A DNA stretch of 64,000 bases from Mycolicibacterium grossiae (GCF_008329645.1 NZ_CP043474.1:4650001-4714000); one strand, 5' to 3'; positions 8,173-17,748 are shown, counted from the first letter of the stretch. Notes: generated from the sequence alone by a model not told the origin. Numbers and translations: made by a program.

Positions 8173-9609
8173 GTGGCAGAAAAGACCGCCGATGACATCA
8201 TCAAGCTGATCACGGACGAGAACGTCGAGTACGTCGACATTCGGTTCTGCGACCTGCCCGGTGTCGTCCAGCACTTCTCGATCCCGGCTGCGGCCTTCGA
8301 CGAGAGCGTCTTCGAGGACGGGCTCGCGTTCGACGGCTCCTCGGTCCGCGGCTTCCAGAGCATCCACGAGTCGGACATGATGCTGCTGCCGGATCCCGAG
8401 ACCGCGCGGATCGACCCGTTCCGCAATGCGAAGACGCTGAACCTCAGCTTCTTCGTGCACGACCCGTTCACCCGCGAGGCGTACTCGCGCGACCCGCGCA
8501 ACGTCGCCCGCAAGGCGGAGAACTACCTCGCCTCCACCGGCATCGCCGACACCGCCTACTTCGGCGCCGAGGCCGAGTTCTACATCTTCGACTCGGTCAG
8601 CTTCGACTCGAAGATGAACGGCACCTTCTACGAGGTCGACTCCGAGTCGGGCTGGTGGAACTCCGGTGAGCCGTTCGAGGCCGACGGCAGCCCCAACCGC
8701 GGCTACAAGGTGCGCCCCAAGGGCGGCTACTTCCCGGTCGCCCCGTACGACCACTACGTCGACCTGCGCGACGAGATGTCGACCAATCTGCAGAACGCCG
8801 GGTTCATCCTGGAGCGCGGTCACCACGAGGTGGGCACCGCCGGCCAGGCCGAGATCAACTACAAGTTCAACACGCTGCTGCACGCAGCCGATGACGTGCA
8901 GTTGTTCAAGTACATCATCAAGAACACCGCCTGGGCGAACGGCAAGACCGTCACCTTCATGCCCAAGCCGCTGTTCGGTGACAACGGCTCCGGCATGCAC
9001 GCCCACCAGTCGCTGTGGAAGGACGGCAAGCCGCTGTTCCACGACGAGGCCGGGTACGCCGGGCTGTCGGACCTCGCCCGCCACTACATCGGCGGCATCC
9101 TGCATCACGCGCCGTCGCTGCTGGCGTTCACCAACCCGACGGTGAACTCCTACAAGCGCCTGGTGCCGGGCTACGAGGCCCCGATCAACCTGGTCTACAG
9201 CCAGCGCAACCGCTCCGCCTGCGTCCGCATCCCGATCACCGGCAACAACCCGAAGGCCAAGCGCCTCGAGTTCCGTTGCCCGGACAGCTCGGGCAACCCG
9301 TACCTGGCGTTCGCGGCCATGCTCATGGCCGGCATCGACGGCATCAAGAAGAAGATCGAGCCGCTGACCCCGGTCGACAAGGACCTCTACGAGCTGCCGC
9401 CGGACGAGGCCGCCGCGATCCCGCAGGCGCCCACCTCGCTGTCGGCCGTCATCGACAAGCTCGAAGAGGACCACGAATACCTCACCGAGGGTGGCGTCTT
9501 CACCGAGGACCTCATCGAGACGTGGATCTCCTACAAGCGCGAGAACGAGATCATGCCCGTGCAGATCCGTCCGCACCCGTACGAGTTCTCGCTCTACTAC
9601 GACGTGTGA
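8173..9609 (+). CDS. glnA1: Glutamine synthetase type I, GlnA1
   Basis: Main ammonium-assimilating glutamine synthetase. 478 aa, beginning at GTG 8173 with AAGGAG upstream. Family signatures are present: FDGSSVRGF near the N-terminus, the glutamate/ammonium region around NPTVNSYKRLVPGYEAP, and the adenylylation loop with Tyr406 in KDLYELPP, the same residue number as in M. tuberculosis. Activity is therefore expected to be switched off by GlnE, encoded 3.7 kb downstream. The C-terminus ends YEFSLYYDV. The last two codons and the stop are the first part of a tandem repeat. Confidence 0.98.
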   Translation: MAEKTADDIIKLITDENVEYVDIRFCDLPGVVQHFSIPAAAFDESVFEDGLAFDGSSVRGFQSIHESDMMLLPDPETARIDPFRNAKTLNLSFFVHDPFTREAYSRDPRNVARKAENYLASTGIADTAYFGAEAEFYIFDSVSFDSKMNGTFYEVDSESGWWNSGEPFEADGSPNRGYKVRPKGGYFPVAPYDHYVDLRDEMSTNLQNAGFILERGHHEVGTAGQAEINYKFNTLLHAADDVQLFKYIIKNTAWANGKTVTFMPKPLFGDNGSGMHAHQSLWKDGKPLFHDEAGYAGLSDLARHYIGGILHHAPSLLAFTNPTVNSYKRLVPGYEAPINLVYSQRNRSACVRIPITGNNPKAKRLEFRCPDSSGNPYLAFAAMLMAGIDGIKKKIEPLTPVDKDLYELPPDEAAAIPQAPTSLSAVIDKLEEDHEYLTEGGVFTEDLIETWISYKRENEIMPVQIRPHPYEFSLYYDV

Positions 9610-9730
9610 GTCGGCTCCGCCGACGCGACGTGTGAGTCGGCTCCGCCGACGCGACGTGTGAGTCGGCTCCGCCGACGCGACGTGTGAGTCGGCTCCGCCG
9701 ACGCGACGTGTGAGTCGGCTCCGCCGACGC
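9601..9730. repeat. Five tandem 26-bp repeats at the glnA1 3' end
   Basis: The unit GACGTGTGAGTCGGCTCCGC plus CGACGC occurs five times without a mismatch (9601, 9627, 9653, 9679, 9705), followed by a partial sixth copy beginning at 9731. The first unit overlaps the glnA1 end: GAC GTG TGA are Asp, Val and the stop. Each unit holds a small inverted repeat, GTCGG-CTCCG-CCGAC, so the transcript tail could form five short hairpins in series before the strong terminator. Confidence 0.95.
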
Positions 9731-9743
9731 GACGTCTGAGTCG

Positions 9744-9774
9744 CCACCCGCCCGGGTTCTGCCCGGGCGGGTGG
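9744..9774 (+). terminator. Terminator hairpin after glnA1
   Basis: A perfect 13-bp stem, CCACCCGCCCGGG paired with CCCGGGCGGGTGG around a TTCTG loop, followed by TGTCGTTT. It lies between the convergent glnA1 and threonine aldolase genes and could serve both. Confidence 0.8.
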
Positions 9775-9788
9775 TGTCGTTTCGGGGG

Positions 9789-10864
9789 TCACCCGGCGAG
9801 GGCCCGCCGCAGCGCGGCGACGAAGGCGTCGACGTCGTCCGCGGTGGTGTCGAAGGCGCACATCCACCGCACCTCACCGCACCGGTCGCGGCATTCCAGT
9901 CGTAGAACCGGAACTCGGAGCGCAGGCGGTCGGCGACCCCCGGCGGCAGCACGGCGAACACCGCGTTGGCCTGGGTGGCCTGGGTGACGGTCACGCCCGG
10001 CAGATCCTGCACCGCGGCGCGCAGCCGGGCGGCCATGGCGTTGGCGTGGGCGGCCGAGCGCAGGTACAGGTCGTCGCTCAGCAGCGCGACGAGCTGCGCC
10101 GAGACGAAGCGCATCTTGCTGGTCAGCTGCATGTCGAGCTTGCGCAGGTAGGTCAGTCCGTCGCACGCCGACGGGTCGAGCACCACGACGGCCTCGCCGA
10201 ACAGCAGCCCGTTCTTGGTGCCACCGAAGGACAGCACGTCGACGCCGGCGTCGGTGGTGAAGGCCCGTAGCCCGACGCCGAGGAAGGCGGCGGCGTTGGC
10301 GATCCGGGCGCCGTCGACGTGCAGCCGCATGCCGCGGGCGTGCGCGTGGTTGGCGATGGCGCGGACCTCGTCGGGCGTGTACGCGGTGCCGAGTTCGGTG
10401 GTCTGCGTGATGGATACGGCCAGCGGTTGCGCGCGGTGCTCGTCGCCCCAGCCCCAGGCCTCGCGGTCGATCAGTTCCGGGGTCAGCTTGCCGTCGGGGG
10501 TCGGCACGGTGAGCAGCTTGAGGCCGGCGACGCGTTCCGGGGCGGCGTTCTCGTCGGTGTGGATGTGCGCGGTCGACGCGCAGATCACCGCACCCCAGCG
10601 CGGCAGCATCGACTGCAGGCCGATCACGTTGGCGCCGGTGCCGTTGAACACGGGGAAGGCCTCGGCCGCGTCGCCGAAGTGCTCGGCGATCACCTCCTGC
10701 AACCGTGCGGTGTACGCGTCGCCGCCGTAGGCGGTCTGGTGTCCGCCGTTGGCCGCCGCGATCGCGGCGAGCACCTCGGGGTGCGCGCCGGCGTAGTTGT
10801 CGCTGGCGAAGTCGCGGCGGTCGGGGTCATGCAGGCGCAGGCCGTCCTGCGGGTCGTGGGTCAC
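9789..10864 (-). pseudogene. ltaE: Low-specificity threonine aldolase, frameshifted near the C-terminus
   Basis: PLP enzyme of the beta-eliminating lyase family (threonine/allo-threonine to glycine and acetaldehyde). From GTG 10864 the frame reads a normal aldolase, including SFGGTKNG with the PLP lysine, down to FYDWNAATG. Then the frame is lost: an extra 5 bases (GTGCG on the gene strand, about 9878-9882) interrupt what should continue as VRWMCAFDTT and end at 9789. Removing one of the two GTGCG copies restores the family C-terminus exactly. Without repair, translation runs on antisense through the 26-bp repeats into glnA1 and stops near 9551. Only about 27 residues are affected, so the protein may still fold; a sequencing error is also possible. 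Confidence 0.8.
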
Positions 10865-10947
10865 CCGTCCAGTGTGACGGCCGAATCCGCTCGGCGACCG
10901 GCGCGCCCACCTATCCGGACCCAAGTCCGAATAGTAATCTCTCCCCC

Positions 10948-11370
10948 ATGAACCGACTGGAGTCCCGGCTCGCCGCCGTCACGCCCGCCATGTTGAGCGT
11001 GTTCCGCATCGTCTTCGGCCTGCTCTTCACCGTGCACGCCACCCAGAAGCTGTTCGCGTGGCCGGTCGCCGGTCCCAGCGGCGGCGCGGTGCCGGTGGGC
11101 ACGTGGCCGTACTGGTGGGCCGGCGTCATCGAGCTGGTCGTCGGCCTGCTGCTGCTGGTCGGCCTGGTGACCCGGCTGGCCGCGTTCGTCGGTGCCGGCG
11201 AGATGGCGTTCGCCTACTTCACCCAGCACCAGCCGTCCGCGCTGTGGCCCATCGAGAACGGCGGCGAGCTGGCCGTCCTGTATTGCTTCGGCTTCCTGCT
11301 ACTGGTGTTCGCCGGTGGCGGCGCCTACGCGGTGGACGCCATGCGATCGTCGACCACCCGCCGACGGTAG
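10948..11370 (+). CDS. DoxX-family membrane protein (copy 1)
   Basis: 140 aa with four predicted membrane segments; FRIVFGLLFTVHATQKLFAWP is the DoxX signature at the first helix. DoxX proteins are small quinone-linked or redox-associated membrane proteins; in M. tuberculosis a DoxX acts with SodA and SseA in oxidative stress. No partner is encoded nearby here. It lies 37 bases before a close paralogue, so the pair is probably one operon. Confidence 0.88.
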   Translation: MNRLESRLAAVTPAMLSVFRIVFGLLFTVHATQKLFAWPVAGPSGGAVPVGTWPYWWAGVIELVVGLLLLVGLVTRLAAFVGAGEMAFAYFTQHQPSALWPIENGGELAVLYCFGFLLLVFAGGGAYAVDAMRSSTTRRR

Positions 11371-11407
11371 CCCTGACGCGGGCCGGGTGCGTCGGTACGG
11401 TCGAGCC

Positions 11408-11830
11408 ATGACGCCATCCGTCGAGGCACGGCTCAACGCCGTCGCGCCCGCCGTGCTGAGCCTGTTCCGCATCGTCCTGGGTCTGCTGTTCACCGTGCAC
11501 GGCGCCGCAAAGCTGTTCGCCTGGCCGGTCGACATGGGCAGCGGTCCCATCCCCGCCGGCACGTGGCCGGCATGGTGGGCCGGCCTCATCGAAGTGGTCG
11601 CCGGGCTGCTGATCATGACCGGCCTGTTCACCCGCATCGCCGCATTCATCGCGTCGGGCACCATGGCGGTCGCCTACTTCTGGCAGCACCAGCCCGACGG
11701 GCTGCATCCGCTGCAGAACGGCGGCGAGTCCGCGGTCCTGTTCTGCTTCGGCTTCTTCCTGCTGGTGTTCACCGGCGGCGGCGCCTGGGCGCTCGACGCA
11801 CTGCTGCGTCGGCGCCGTAGCACCGTTTAG
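11408..11830 (+). CDS. DoxX-family membrane protein (copy 2)
   Basis: 140 aa, same length and layout as the upstream copy and similar along its whole length (FRIVLGLLFTVHGAAKLFAWP, conserved QNGGE and CFGFFLLVF segments), so it is a tandem duplication. Four membrane segments. The stop codon overlaps the stop of the convergent LLM oxidoreductase by two bases. Confidence 0.88.
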   Translation: MTPSVEARLNAVAPAVLSLFRIVLGLLFTVHGAAKLFAWPVDMGSGPIPAGTWPAWWAGLIEVVAGLLIMTGLFTRIAAFIASGTMAVAYFWQHQPDGLHPLQNGGESAVLFCFGFFLLVFTGGGAWALDALLRRRRSTV

Positions 11831-12687
11831 GCGTCGAGCGCCAGGTCGGCGCGGAAGCGCTGCATGCCGTCGATCTTCTGCGCCAGTGTGGCGTCGGGAC
11901 CGCTGTAGAACATCCACGGCATGGTGATGACGCCGGTGATGCCCGCCGCCTCGGCGCGCGCGTAGTGCTCGGGAGTGAAGGCATCGGTCAGCGGGGTCAG
12001 CACGGTGAAGTCGTCCATCGTCGCGCCGCGTTCGGCGCGCAGCGCGCGCAACGTCGCGACGGCCTCGACCGCGCGGTCGGTCGAGATGAGGTCGCCGATC
12101 CACCCGTCGTTGCGCGCCGCCCGGCGCAGCGCGACGTCCGACAGCCCGCCGACGTAGACCGGGATGCGCGGCGGCGTGGGCTCCATCTCCAGCCGCGGCG
12201 TGCGGTAGAACTCGCCGTCGAACTCCGTCCAGCCCGGCTCCCAGAGGGCGCGCATTAGCTCGAGCATCTCGTCGGTGCGCCTGCCGCGGCGGTCGAAGCG
12301 CTGCCCGAGGAGCGCGAATTCCTCGGCGCACCAGCCGACGCCGATGCCGAGTTCCAGGCGCCCACCGGCGAGGCACGCCGCAGTGCCGATCGCCTTGGCC
12401 GCCGAGTACGGGTCGCGCATGGCGGGCAGGTACACGGTGGTGACGAAGCGCAGCCGCCGGGTCGCCAGCGCGATCGCGCCGATCATCACCCACGGGTCCG
12501 GCCAGTGGGTGAACGGCTCCCACCGCCGAGAGCCGTCCTTGGTGTAGGGGTACGGCGTCGCCAGCGTCTCGAGGTTGACGACGTGGTCCGGGATGCCCAT
12601 CCCGTCGTAGCCGAGTTCGTCGGCGGCACGGGCGACGTCGACCACCTCGGCGACGTCGAGGAAGGCGGTGCTGACGTAGAACCTCAC
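11827..12687 (-). CDS. LLM-class (luciferase-like) F420- or flavin-dependent oxidoreductase
   Basis: 286 aa from GTG 12687. It has the luciferase-like TIM barrel pattern: MRFYVSTAF start, DELGYDGMGIPDH, LELGIGVGW and PPRIPVYVGG. Mycobacterial members usually use F420. The start overlaps the upstream thioesterase stop by 4 bases (GTGA), so the two are translationally coupled. Substrate unknown. Confidence 0.87.
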   Translation of the reverse strand: MRFYVSTAFLDVAEVVDVARAADELGYDGMGIPDHVVNLETLATPYPYTKDGSRRWEPFTHWPDPWVMIGAIALATRRLRFVTTVYLPAMRDPYSAAKAIGTAACLAGGRLELGIGVGWCAEEFALLGQRFDRRGRRTDEMLELMRALWEPGWTEFDGEFYRTPRLEMEPTPPRIPVYVGGLSDVALRRAARNDGWIGDLISTDRAVEAVATLRALRAERGATMDDFTVLTPLTDAFTPEHYARAEAAGITGVITMPWMFYSGPDATLAQKIDGMQRFRADLALDA

Positions 12688-13337
12688 GCGCTGGCCCGGC
12701 CGCCGGGCCGGGCCCACGCCGGCATGATGAACACGCCCTCGGCCTCGACGGTGCGCCCCGCGGCGTCGGCGAGGTGGCCGCGGGCGTAGGTCTTGATGCC
12801 CTCGGTGCGGTCGACGTGTGCCTCGGCGCGCACCCGCCCGAGCGGCGTGCCCCGCAGGTAGCGCAGCGTGATGGTGCCGGTGAACAGCGACTTGGTCAGC
12901 CCGTCGCTGGCCACCTCGCCGAGGATGTGGTCGAGCATCAGCGCGCAGATCCCGCCGTGCACCAGCCCGGGCGGTCCCTCGTAGGCGGCACCGAGGGTGA
13001 ACTCGGCCCAGCAGCCACCGCCCGGTTCGTGGGTGATGTGCATCGGCGGGGCGATCGGATTGCGCAGTCCCACCGCGGGATTCGCCCAGGCGAGCGGGCG
13101 GCCGGTGTCAGCGTGCCGCAGCGTGGAGGTGGTGTCGTGACGTACTCCGCCCAGCACCTCGGCGGCCGCGTCGATGGCGGCGCGCGCGGTCTCGATCTCC
13201 GCCGCGTCGACGCCGGTGCGCAGGCCGACGTCGATCAGCCGGCGCATCGACTCGGTGAGCGGCTCGTACAGCGCACGCAGCCGGGTGTACTCGTCGTCGG
13301 CGATGACGTCGAACGGGAACTCGGTCTGCTCGGCCAT
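12684..13337 (-). CDS. PaaI-type hotdog thioesterase
   Basis: 217 aa. The C-terminal half is a hotdog domain with GGICALMLDHILGEV and the preceding PGLVHGG, characteristic of PaaI/YigI acyl-CoA thioesterases. The N-terminal helical part (about 80 residues) is typical of mycobacterial members. It begins immediately after the glnE stop with no gap, and its stop overlaps the next gene; glnE, this gene and the LLM oxidoreductase thus form one unit. Substrate not predictable. Confidence 0.85.
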   Translation of the reverse strand: MAEQTEFPFDVIADDEYTRLRALYEPLTESMRRLIDVGLRTGVDAAEIETARAAIDAAAEVLGGVRHDTTSTLRHADTGRPLAWANPAVGLRNPIAPPMHITHEPGGGCWAEFTLGAAYEGPPGLVHGGICALMLDHILGEVASDGLTKSLFTGTITLRYLRGTPLGRVRAEAHVDRTEGIKTYARGHLADAAGRTVEAEGVFIMPAWARPGGRASA

Positions 13338-16313
13338 CTATTCTCCGAAGATCTTGCGCACCACGGTCTTCGCGCGGCGCGTCACGCGCAGGTAGTTGTC
13401 CAGGAATTCGCCGCCGTCGCCGTTGGCCCAGCCCGCAGCCACGGCGACGGCGTTGAGCTGGCGGCCCGGTCCGGGCAGCTGGTCGGTGGGCTTGCCGCGC
13501 ACCAACACCAGCGCGTTGCGCGCGCGGGTCGCGGTCAGCCATGCCTGGCGCAGCAGGTCGACGTCGCCCTCGGCGACCAGCTCCGCGGCGCCGATCGCAT
13601 CGAGCGATTGCAGCGTCGAGGTGTTGTGCAGCGCGGGAATGCGATGGGCGTGCCGCAGCGCCAGCAGCTGGACGGTCCACTCGATGTCGGCCAGACCGCC
13701 GCGACCCAGCTTGGTGTGGGTGTTGGGGTCGGCGCCGCGCGGCAGACGCTCGGCGTCGACGCGGGCCTTGATGCGGCGGATCTCCTGCACCGCCTCGGCC
13801 GACACGCCGTTCGGCGGATAGCGGATGTCGTCGATCATCAGCAGGAACCGGTGCCCCAGGTCGGCGTCGCCGGCCACGCAGTGCGCGCGCAGCAGCGCCT
13901 GCACCTCCCACGGTTGCGCCCACTGCGCGTAGTAGGCGGCATAGGACGCCAGCGTGCGGACCAGCGGCCCGTTGCGACCCTCCGGCCGCAGGTTGGCATC
14001 GACCTCCAGCGGCGGGTCCGCGCTGGGCGTGCCGAGCCGGGCGCGCACCTGTTCGGCGATGCTCACCGACCACTTCACCGCGACGGATTCGTCAGTGTCC
14101 CCGAGCGGTTCGCACACGAACAGGACGTCGGCGTCCGAGCCGTAACCCAGCTCGCCGCCGCCCAGGCGGCCCATGCCGATCACCGCGATCGTCGCGGGCG
14201 GGCCGGCGGCGGGGGTGTTGGCGCGGACCACCACGTCGAGCGCCGCCTGCAGCACCGCCACCCACACCGACGTCAGCGCCGTGCACACGTCGGTCACCGA
14301 GAGCAGGCCCAGCAGGTCCGCCGACGCGATGCGCGCGAGTTCGCGACGACGCAGTGTGCGCGCGGCCGCGATCGCCCGCACCGGGTCGGAATGCCGTCCG
14401 GCCGAGGCGACGAGCGCGCGGCACACGGTGTCGGGTTCGACGTCGAGCAGCTTGGCGCCCCGCGGTCCGTCGGCGTACTGCTGGATCACCTCGGGCGCGC
14501 GCATCAGCAGTTCGGGCACGTACGCGCTGGTCCCGAGCACCCGCATCAGCCGCTTGGCCACCGCACCCTCATCGCGCAGCGCCGCCAGATACCACCGCTG
14601 GTCGGCCATCTCCTCGCTGATCCGGCGGTAGGCCAGCAGCCCCGCGTCGGGATCCGGTGTGTCCGAGAGCCAGTCGAGCAGGGTGGGCAGCAGCACCTGC
14701 TGCACGCGGCTGCGCCGGGTGCCGCCACCCGTCAGCGCGGCGAGGTGGGTCAGCGCGCTCTGCGGGCCCTCGTAACCCAATGCGGCGAGCTGACGTTCGG
14801 CGGCCTTGGCCGTCATGCCCTCGCCGAAGTCGACCGCCGGACGCCCGACCGATTCCAGCAGCGGCTGGTAGAAGAGCTTGGCGTGCAACCGCGACACCCG
14901 CAGGCTCTGCCGCTTGAGTTCCTCGCGCAGCACCCCGAGCGCGTCGTGCTGACCGTCCGGACGCATGTGCGCGGCGCGCGCCAGCCAGCGCAGCGCCTCG
15001 TCGTCGTCCGGCTCGGGCAGCATGTGGGTGCGCTTGAGCCGCTGCAGCTGCAGCCGGTGTTCGAGCAGCCGGAGGAACTCGTAGGACGCGGTGAGGTTCG
15101 CGGCGTCGTCGCGCCCGACATAGCCGCCGGCGGCGAGCGCGGCCAGCGCGTCGACCGTCGAGGACACGTGCAGCGAGTCGTCGGTGCGGCCGTGCACCAA
15201 TTGCAGGAGCTGGACCGCGAATTCGACGTCGCGCAGGCCGCCGGTACCGAGTTTGATCTCTCGCGAGCGGACGCCCGCGGGCACCAGTTCCTCGACCCGG
15301 CGGCGCATGGCCTGCACGTCGGGCACGAAGTCCTCGCGCTCGCACGCCGTCCAGACCATGGGCACGAGGGCGGCGAGGTAGCGCTCACCGAGGTCGGCGT
15401 CGCCGACGGCGAACCGCGCCTTGAGCAGCGCCTGGAATTCCCACGTCTTGGCCCACCGCTCGTAGTAGGCGACGTGCGAGGACAGCGTGCGGACCAGCTG
15501 CCCGCGCTTGCCCTCGGGGCGCAGCGCGGCGTCCACCTCGAAGAAGGCATCGCCGGCGAATCGCATCATCTCCCCCGCGATGCGGGTGTTGAGCGCCATC
15601 GTCGACTCCGAGGCGTCCTCGGCGACGAAGATGACGTCGACGTCGCTGACGTAGTTCAGTTCCCGCGCACCGCACTTGCCCATGGCGATGACGGCCAGCG
15701 CGGGCGGTTCCTTCTCGTCGCCGCACACCGTGCGGGTCGCCACCACGCGCGCGGCCTCGAGAGCCGCGTCGGCCAGGTCGGCGAGGTGACTGCCGACGGT
15801 GGCGAAGGGCAGCACCGGTTCGTTCTCCACCGTGGGCGCCAGGTCGAGCGCCGCGAGCACCAGCAGCCGGTCGCGGTACATCGACCGCAGCGACGTCATG
15901 GCCGTTGTTGCCGAGGCACTTTCGGCGACGGCCACGAACTCGCGACGGATCTGGCGCGCCTCGGGGAGCCGCACGGTGCCGGCCAGCAGGTGCCACGACG
16001 CCGGCTGCGCGACCAGGTGGTCGCCGAGTGCGAGCGACGAGCCCAGGACGGCGAACAGGCGGCCGCGCAGCGGCTTGTCCGCGATCAGCGCGCGGTTGAG
16101 CTCGGCCCAGCCGGACCCCAGCGCCTCGGACAGCCGCACCATCGCCCGCAGCGCCTCGTCGGCGTCGGGCGCGCGCGAGAGCGACCACAGCAGCTCGACG
16201 TGCGCGTCGGTGTTCCAGCCCAGCCGGTCGAGGTCGTCACGGGCGGTGGGTGCGACGAGTCCCAGCCTGCCGACACTGGGCAGCGTGGGCCGCTGCGTCG
16301 CGGGTTTTGGCAC
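13338..16313 (-). CDS. glnE: Glutamine synthetase adenylyltransferase/adenylyl-removing enzyme
   Basis: 991 aa bifunctional regulator of GlnA1, matching the family's usual length. Two nucleotidyltransferase domains are visible: the N-terminal, adenylyl-removing domain with MGKCGARELNYVSDVDVIF near residue 210, and the C-terminal adenylylating domain with MGRLGGGELGYGSDADVLF near 713. Each is followed by an ALRPEGKRG/NLRPEGRNG phosphate loop-like motif and a helical GlnE domain. Target is Tyr406 of GlnA1. Confidence 0.97.
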   Translation of the reverse strand: MPKPATQRPTLPSVGRLGLVAPTARDDLDRLGWNTDAHVELLWSLSRAPDADEALRAMVRLSEALGSGWAELNRALIADKPLRGRLFAVLGSSLALGDHLVAQPASWHLLAGTVRLPEARQIRREFVAVAESASATTAMTSLRSMYRDRLLVLAALDLAPTVENEPVLPFATVGSHLADLADAALEAARVVATRTVCGDEKEPPALAVIAMGKCGARELNYVSDVDVIFVAEDASESTMALNTRIAGEMMRFAGDAFFEVDAALRPEGKRGQLVRTLSSHVAYYERWAKTWEFQALLKARFAVGDADLGERYLAALVPMVWTACEREDFVPDVQAMRRRVEELVPAGVRSREIKLGTGGLRDVEFAVQLLQLVHGRTDDSLHVSSTVDALAALAAGGYVGRDDAANLTASYEFLRLLEHRLQLQRLKRTHMLPEPDDDEALRWLARAAHMRPDGQHDALGVLREELKRQSLRVSRLHAKLFYQPLLESVGRPAVDFGEGMTAKAAERQLAALGYEGPQSALTHLAALTGGGTRRSRVQQVLLPTLLDWLSDTPDPDAGLLAYRRISEEMADQRWYLAALRDEGAVAKRLMRVLGTSAYVPELLMRAPEVIQQYADGPRGAKLLDVEPDTVCRALVASAGRHSDPVRAIAAARTLRRRELARIASADLLGLLSVTDVCTALTSVWVAVLQAALDVVVRANTPAAGPPATIAVIGMGRLGGGELGYGSDADVLFVCEPLGDTDESVAVKWSVSIAEQVRARLGTPSADPPLEVDANLRPEGRNGPLVRTLASYAAYYAQWAQPWEVQALLRAHCVAGDADLGHRFLLMIDDIRYPPNGVSAEAVQEIRRIKARVDAERLPRGADPNTHTKLGRGGLADIEWTVQLLALRHAHRIPALHNTSTLQSLDAIGAAELVAEGDVDLLRQAWLTATRARNALVLVRGKPTDQLPGPGRQLNAVAVAAGWANGDGGEFLDNYLRVTRRAKTVVRKIFGE

Positions 16314-16362
16314 GCCCCGACGTTAGCGCACGCCGGCGCGCCGCCGGCTCAGAGCAACGGGC

Positions 16363-17703
16363 TCACAGCGACAGGTAGGCCTTCAGCTCGAACGGCGTGA
16401 CGTGGCTGCGGTAGTTCTCCCACTCGGTGCGCTTGTTGCGCAGGAAGAAGTCGAAGACGTGTTCGCCGAGCGCCTCGGCCACCAGCTCGGAGTTCTCCAT
16501 CTCGCTCAGCGCCACGCCGAGGCTGCCGGGCAGCTCCTTGTAGCCCATCGCGCGACGCTCCTCGGGGGTCAGCGTCCACACGTTGTCCTCGGCCTCCGGG
16601 GCCAGCTGATAGTTCTTCTCGACGCCGCGCAGCCCGGCGGCGAGCAGCACCGCGAAGGCCAGGTAGGGGTTGCAGGCGGAGTCGGGGCTGCGCACCTCGA
16701 TGCGTCGGGACGACGCCTTGCGCGGCGTGTACATCGGCACCCGCACCAGGGCCGAGCGGTTGGCCGCGCCCCACGACGCGGCGGTCGGCGCCTCGCCGCC
16801 GTGCACCAGCCGCTTGTAGGAGTTCACCCACTGGTTGGTGACGGCGCTGATCTCGCTGGCGTGCTCCAGGATGCCGGCGATGAAGGCCTTGCCGACGTCG
16901 GAGAGCTGCAGCGGGTCGTCGGAGCTGTGGAAGGCGTTGGACTCGCCCTCGAACAGGCTCATGTGGGTGTGCATGGCAGAGCCCGGGTACTCGGCGAACG
17001 GCTTGGGCATGAACGACGCCCGCACGCCCTCGCCGAGTGCCACCTCCTTGACCACGTACCGGAACGTCATGACGTTGTCGGCCATGGACAACGCATCGGC
17101 GTAACGCAGGTCGATCTCCTGCTGCCCCGGCGCGCCCTCGTGGTGGCTGAACTCCACCGAGATGCCCATCTGCTCGAGCGCGTCGATCGCGTGCCGGCGG
17201 AAGTTCGGGGCGGCGTCGTGCACGGCCTGGTCGAAGTAGCCGCCGTTGTCGGCGGGCACCGGCGGCGTGCCGTCGTCCTTGCCGGGCTCGAGGAGGAAGA
17301 ACTCGATCTCGGGGTGCACGTAGCAGGAGAAGCCGAGATCGCTGGCCTTGGCGAGCTGCCGGCGCAGCACGTGCCGCGAATCGGCCCACGACGGCGAACC
17401 GTCGGGCATGGTGATGTCGCAGAACATCCGTGCGGAGTGGTGCTTGCCCGCCGACGTCGTCCACGGAAGCACCTGGAACGTCGAGGGATCCGGACGCGCG
17501 ACCATGTCGGCCTCGGACACCCGGGCGAAGCCCTCGATGGACGAGCCGTCGAAGCCGATGCCCTCCTCGAAGGCGCCTTCGAGTTCGGCCGGCGCGATCG
17601 CGACCGACTTCAGGTAGCCGAGCACGTCGGTGAACCACAGCCGGACGAAGCGGATGTCGCGTTCCTCCAGCGTGCGCAGCACGAATTCCTTCTGCCGGTC
17701 CAT
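16363..17703 (-). CDS. glnA2: Glutamine synthetase GlnA2
   Basis: 446 aa, of the short GSI-alpha type. FDGSSIEGF, the conserved substrate region NSYKRLVHGGEAP and the ATP-binding region are present, while the adenylylation loop of GlnA1 is replaced by LTPEERRAMGY, so GlnE control is not expected. In M. tuberculosis GlnA2 is dispensable; related enzymes can act on D-glutamate/D-isoglutamine or polyamines. It lies 49 bases upstream of glnE on the same strand. Confidence 0.95.
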   Translation of the reverse strand: MDRQKEFVLRTLEERDIRFVRLWFTDVLGYLKSVAIAPAELEGAFEEGIGFDGSSIEGFARVSEADMVARPDPSTFQVLPWTTSAGKHHSARMFCDITMPDGSPSWADSRHVLRRQLAKASDLGFSCYVHPEIEFFLLEPGKDDGTPPVPADNGGYFDQAVHDAAPNFRRHAIDALEQMGISVEFSHHEGAPGQQEIDLRYADALSMADNVMTFRYVVKEVALGEGVRASFMPKPFAEYPGSAMHTHMSLFEGESNAFHSSDDPLQLSDVGKAFIAGILEHASEISAVTNQWVNSYKRLVHGGEAPTAASWGAANRSALVRVPMYTPRKASSRRIEVRSPDSACNPYLAFAVLLAAGLRGVEKNYQLAPEAEDNVWTLTPEERRAMGYKELPGSLGVALSEMENSELVAEALGEHVFDFFLRNKRTEWENYRSHVTPFELKAYLSL

Positions 17704-17748
17704 GTGCGAAGCGTAGGCACCGGCTGTTAAATCCGTGTTACGTCGCGG

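Noticed and set aside
9601..9730. CRISPR-like repeat array
   Set aside because: The 26-bp units are head to tail without spacers and there are no cas genes.
12774..16400. 1,208-residue plus-strand reading frame
   Set aside because: Antisense of glnE and the thioesterase, which carry complete conserved domains; the plus frame has only Arg/Gly/His-rich low complexity.
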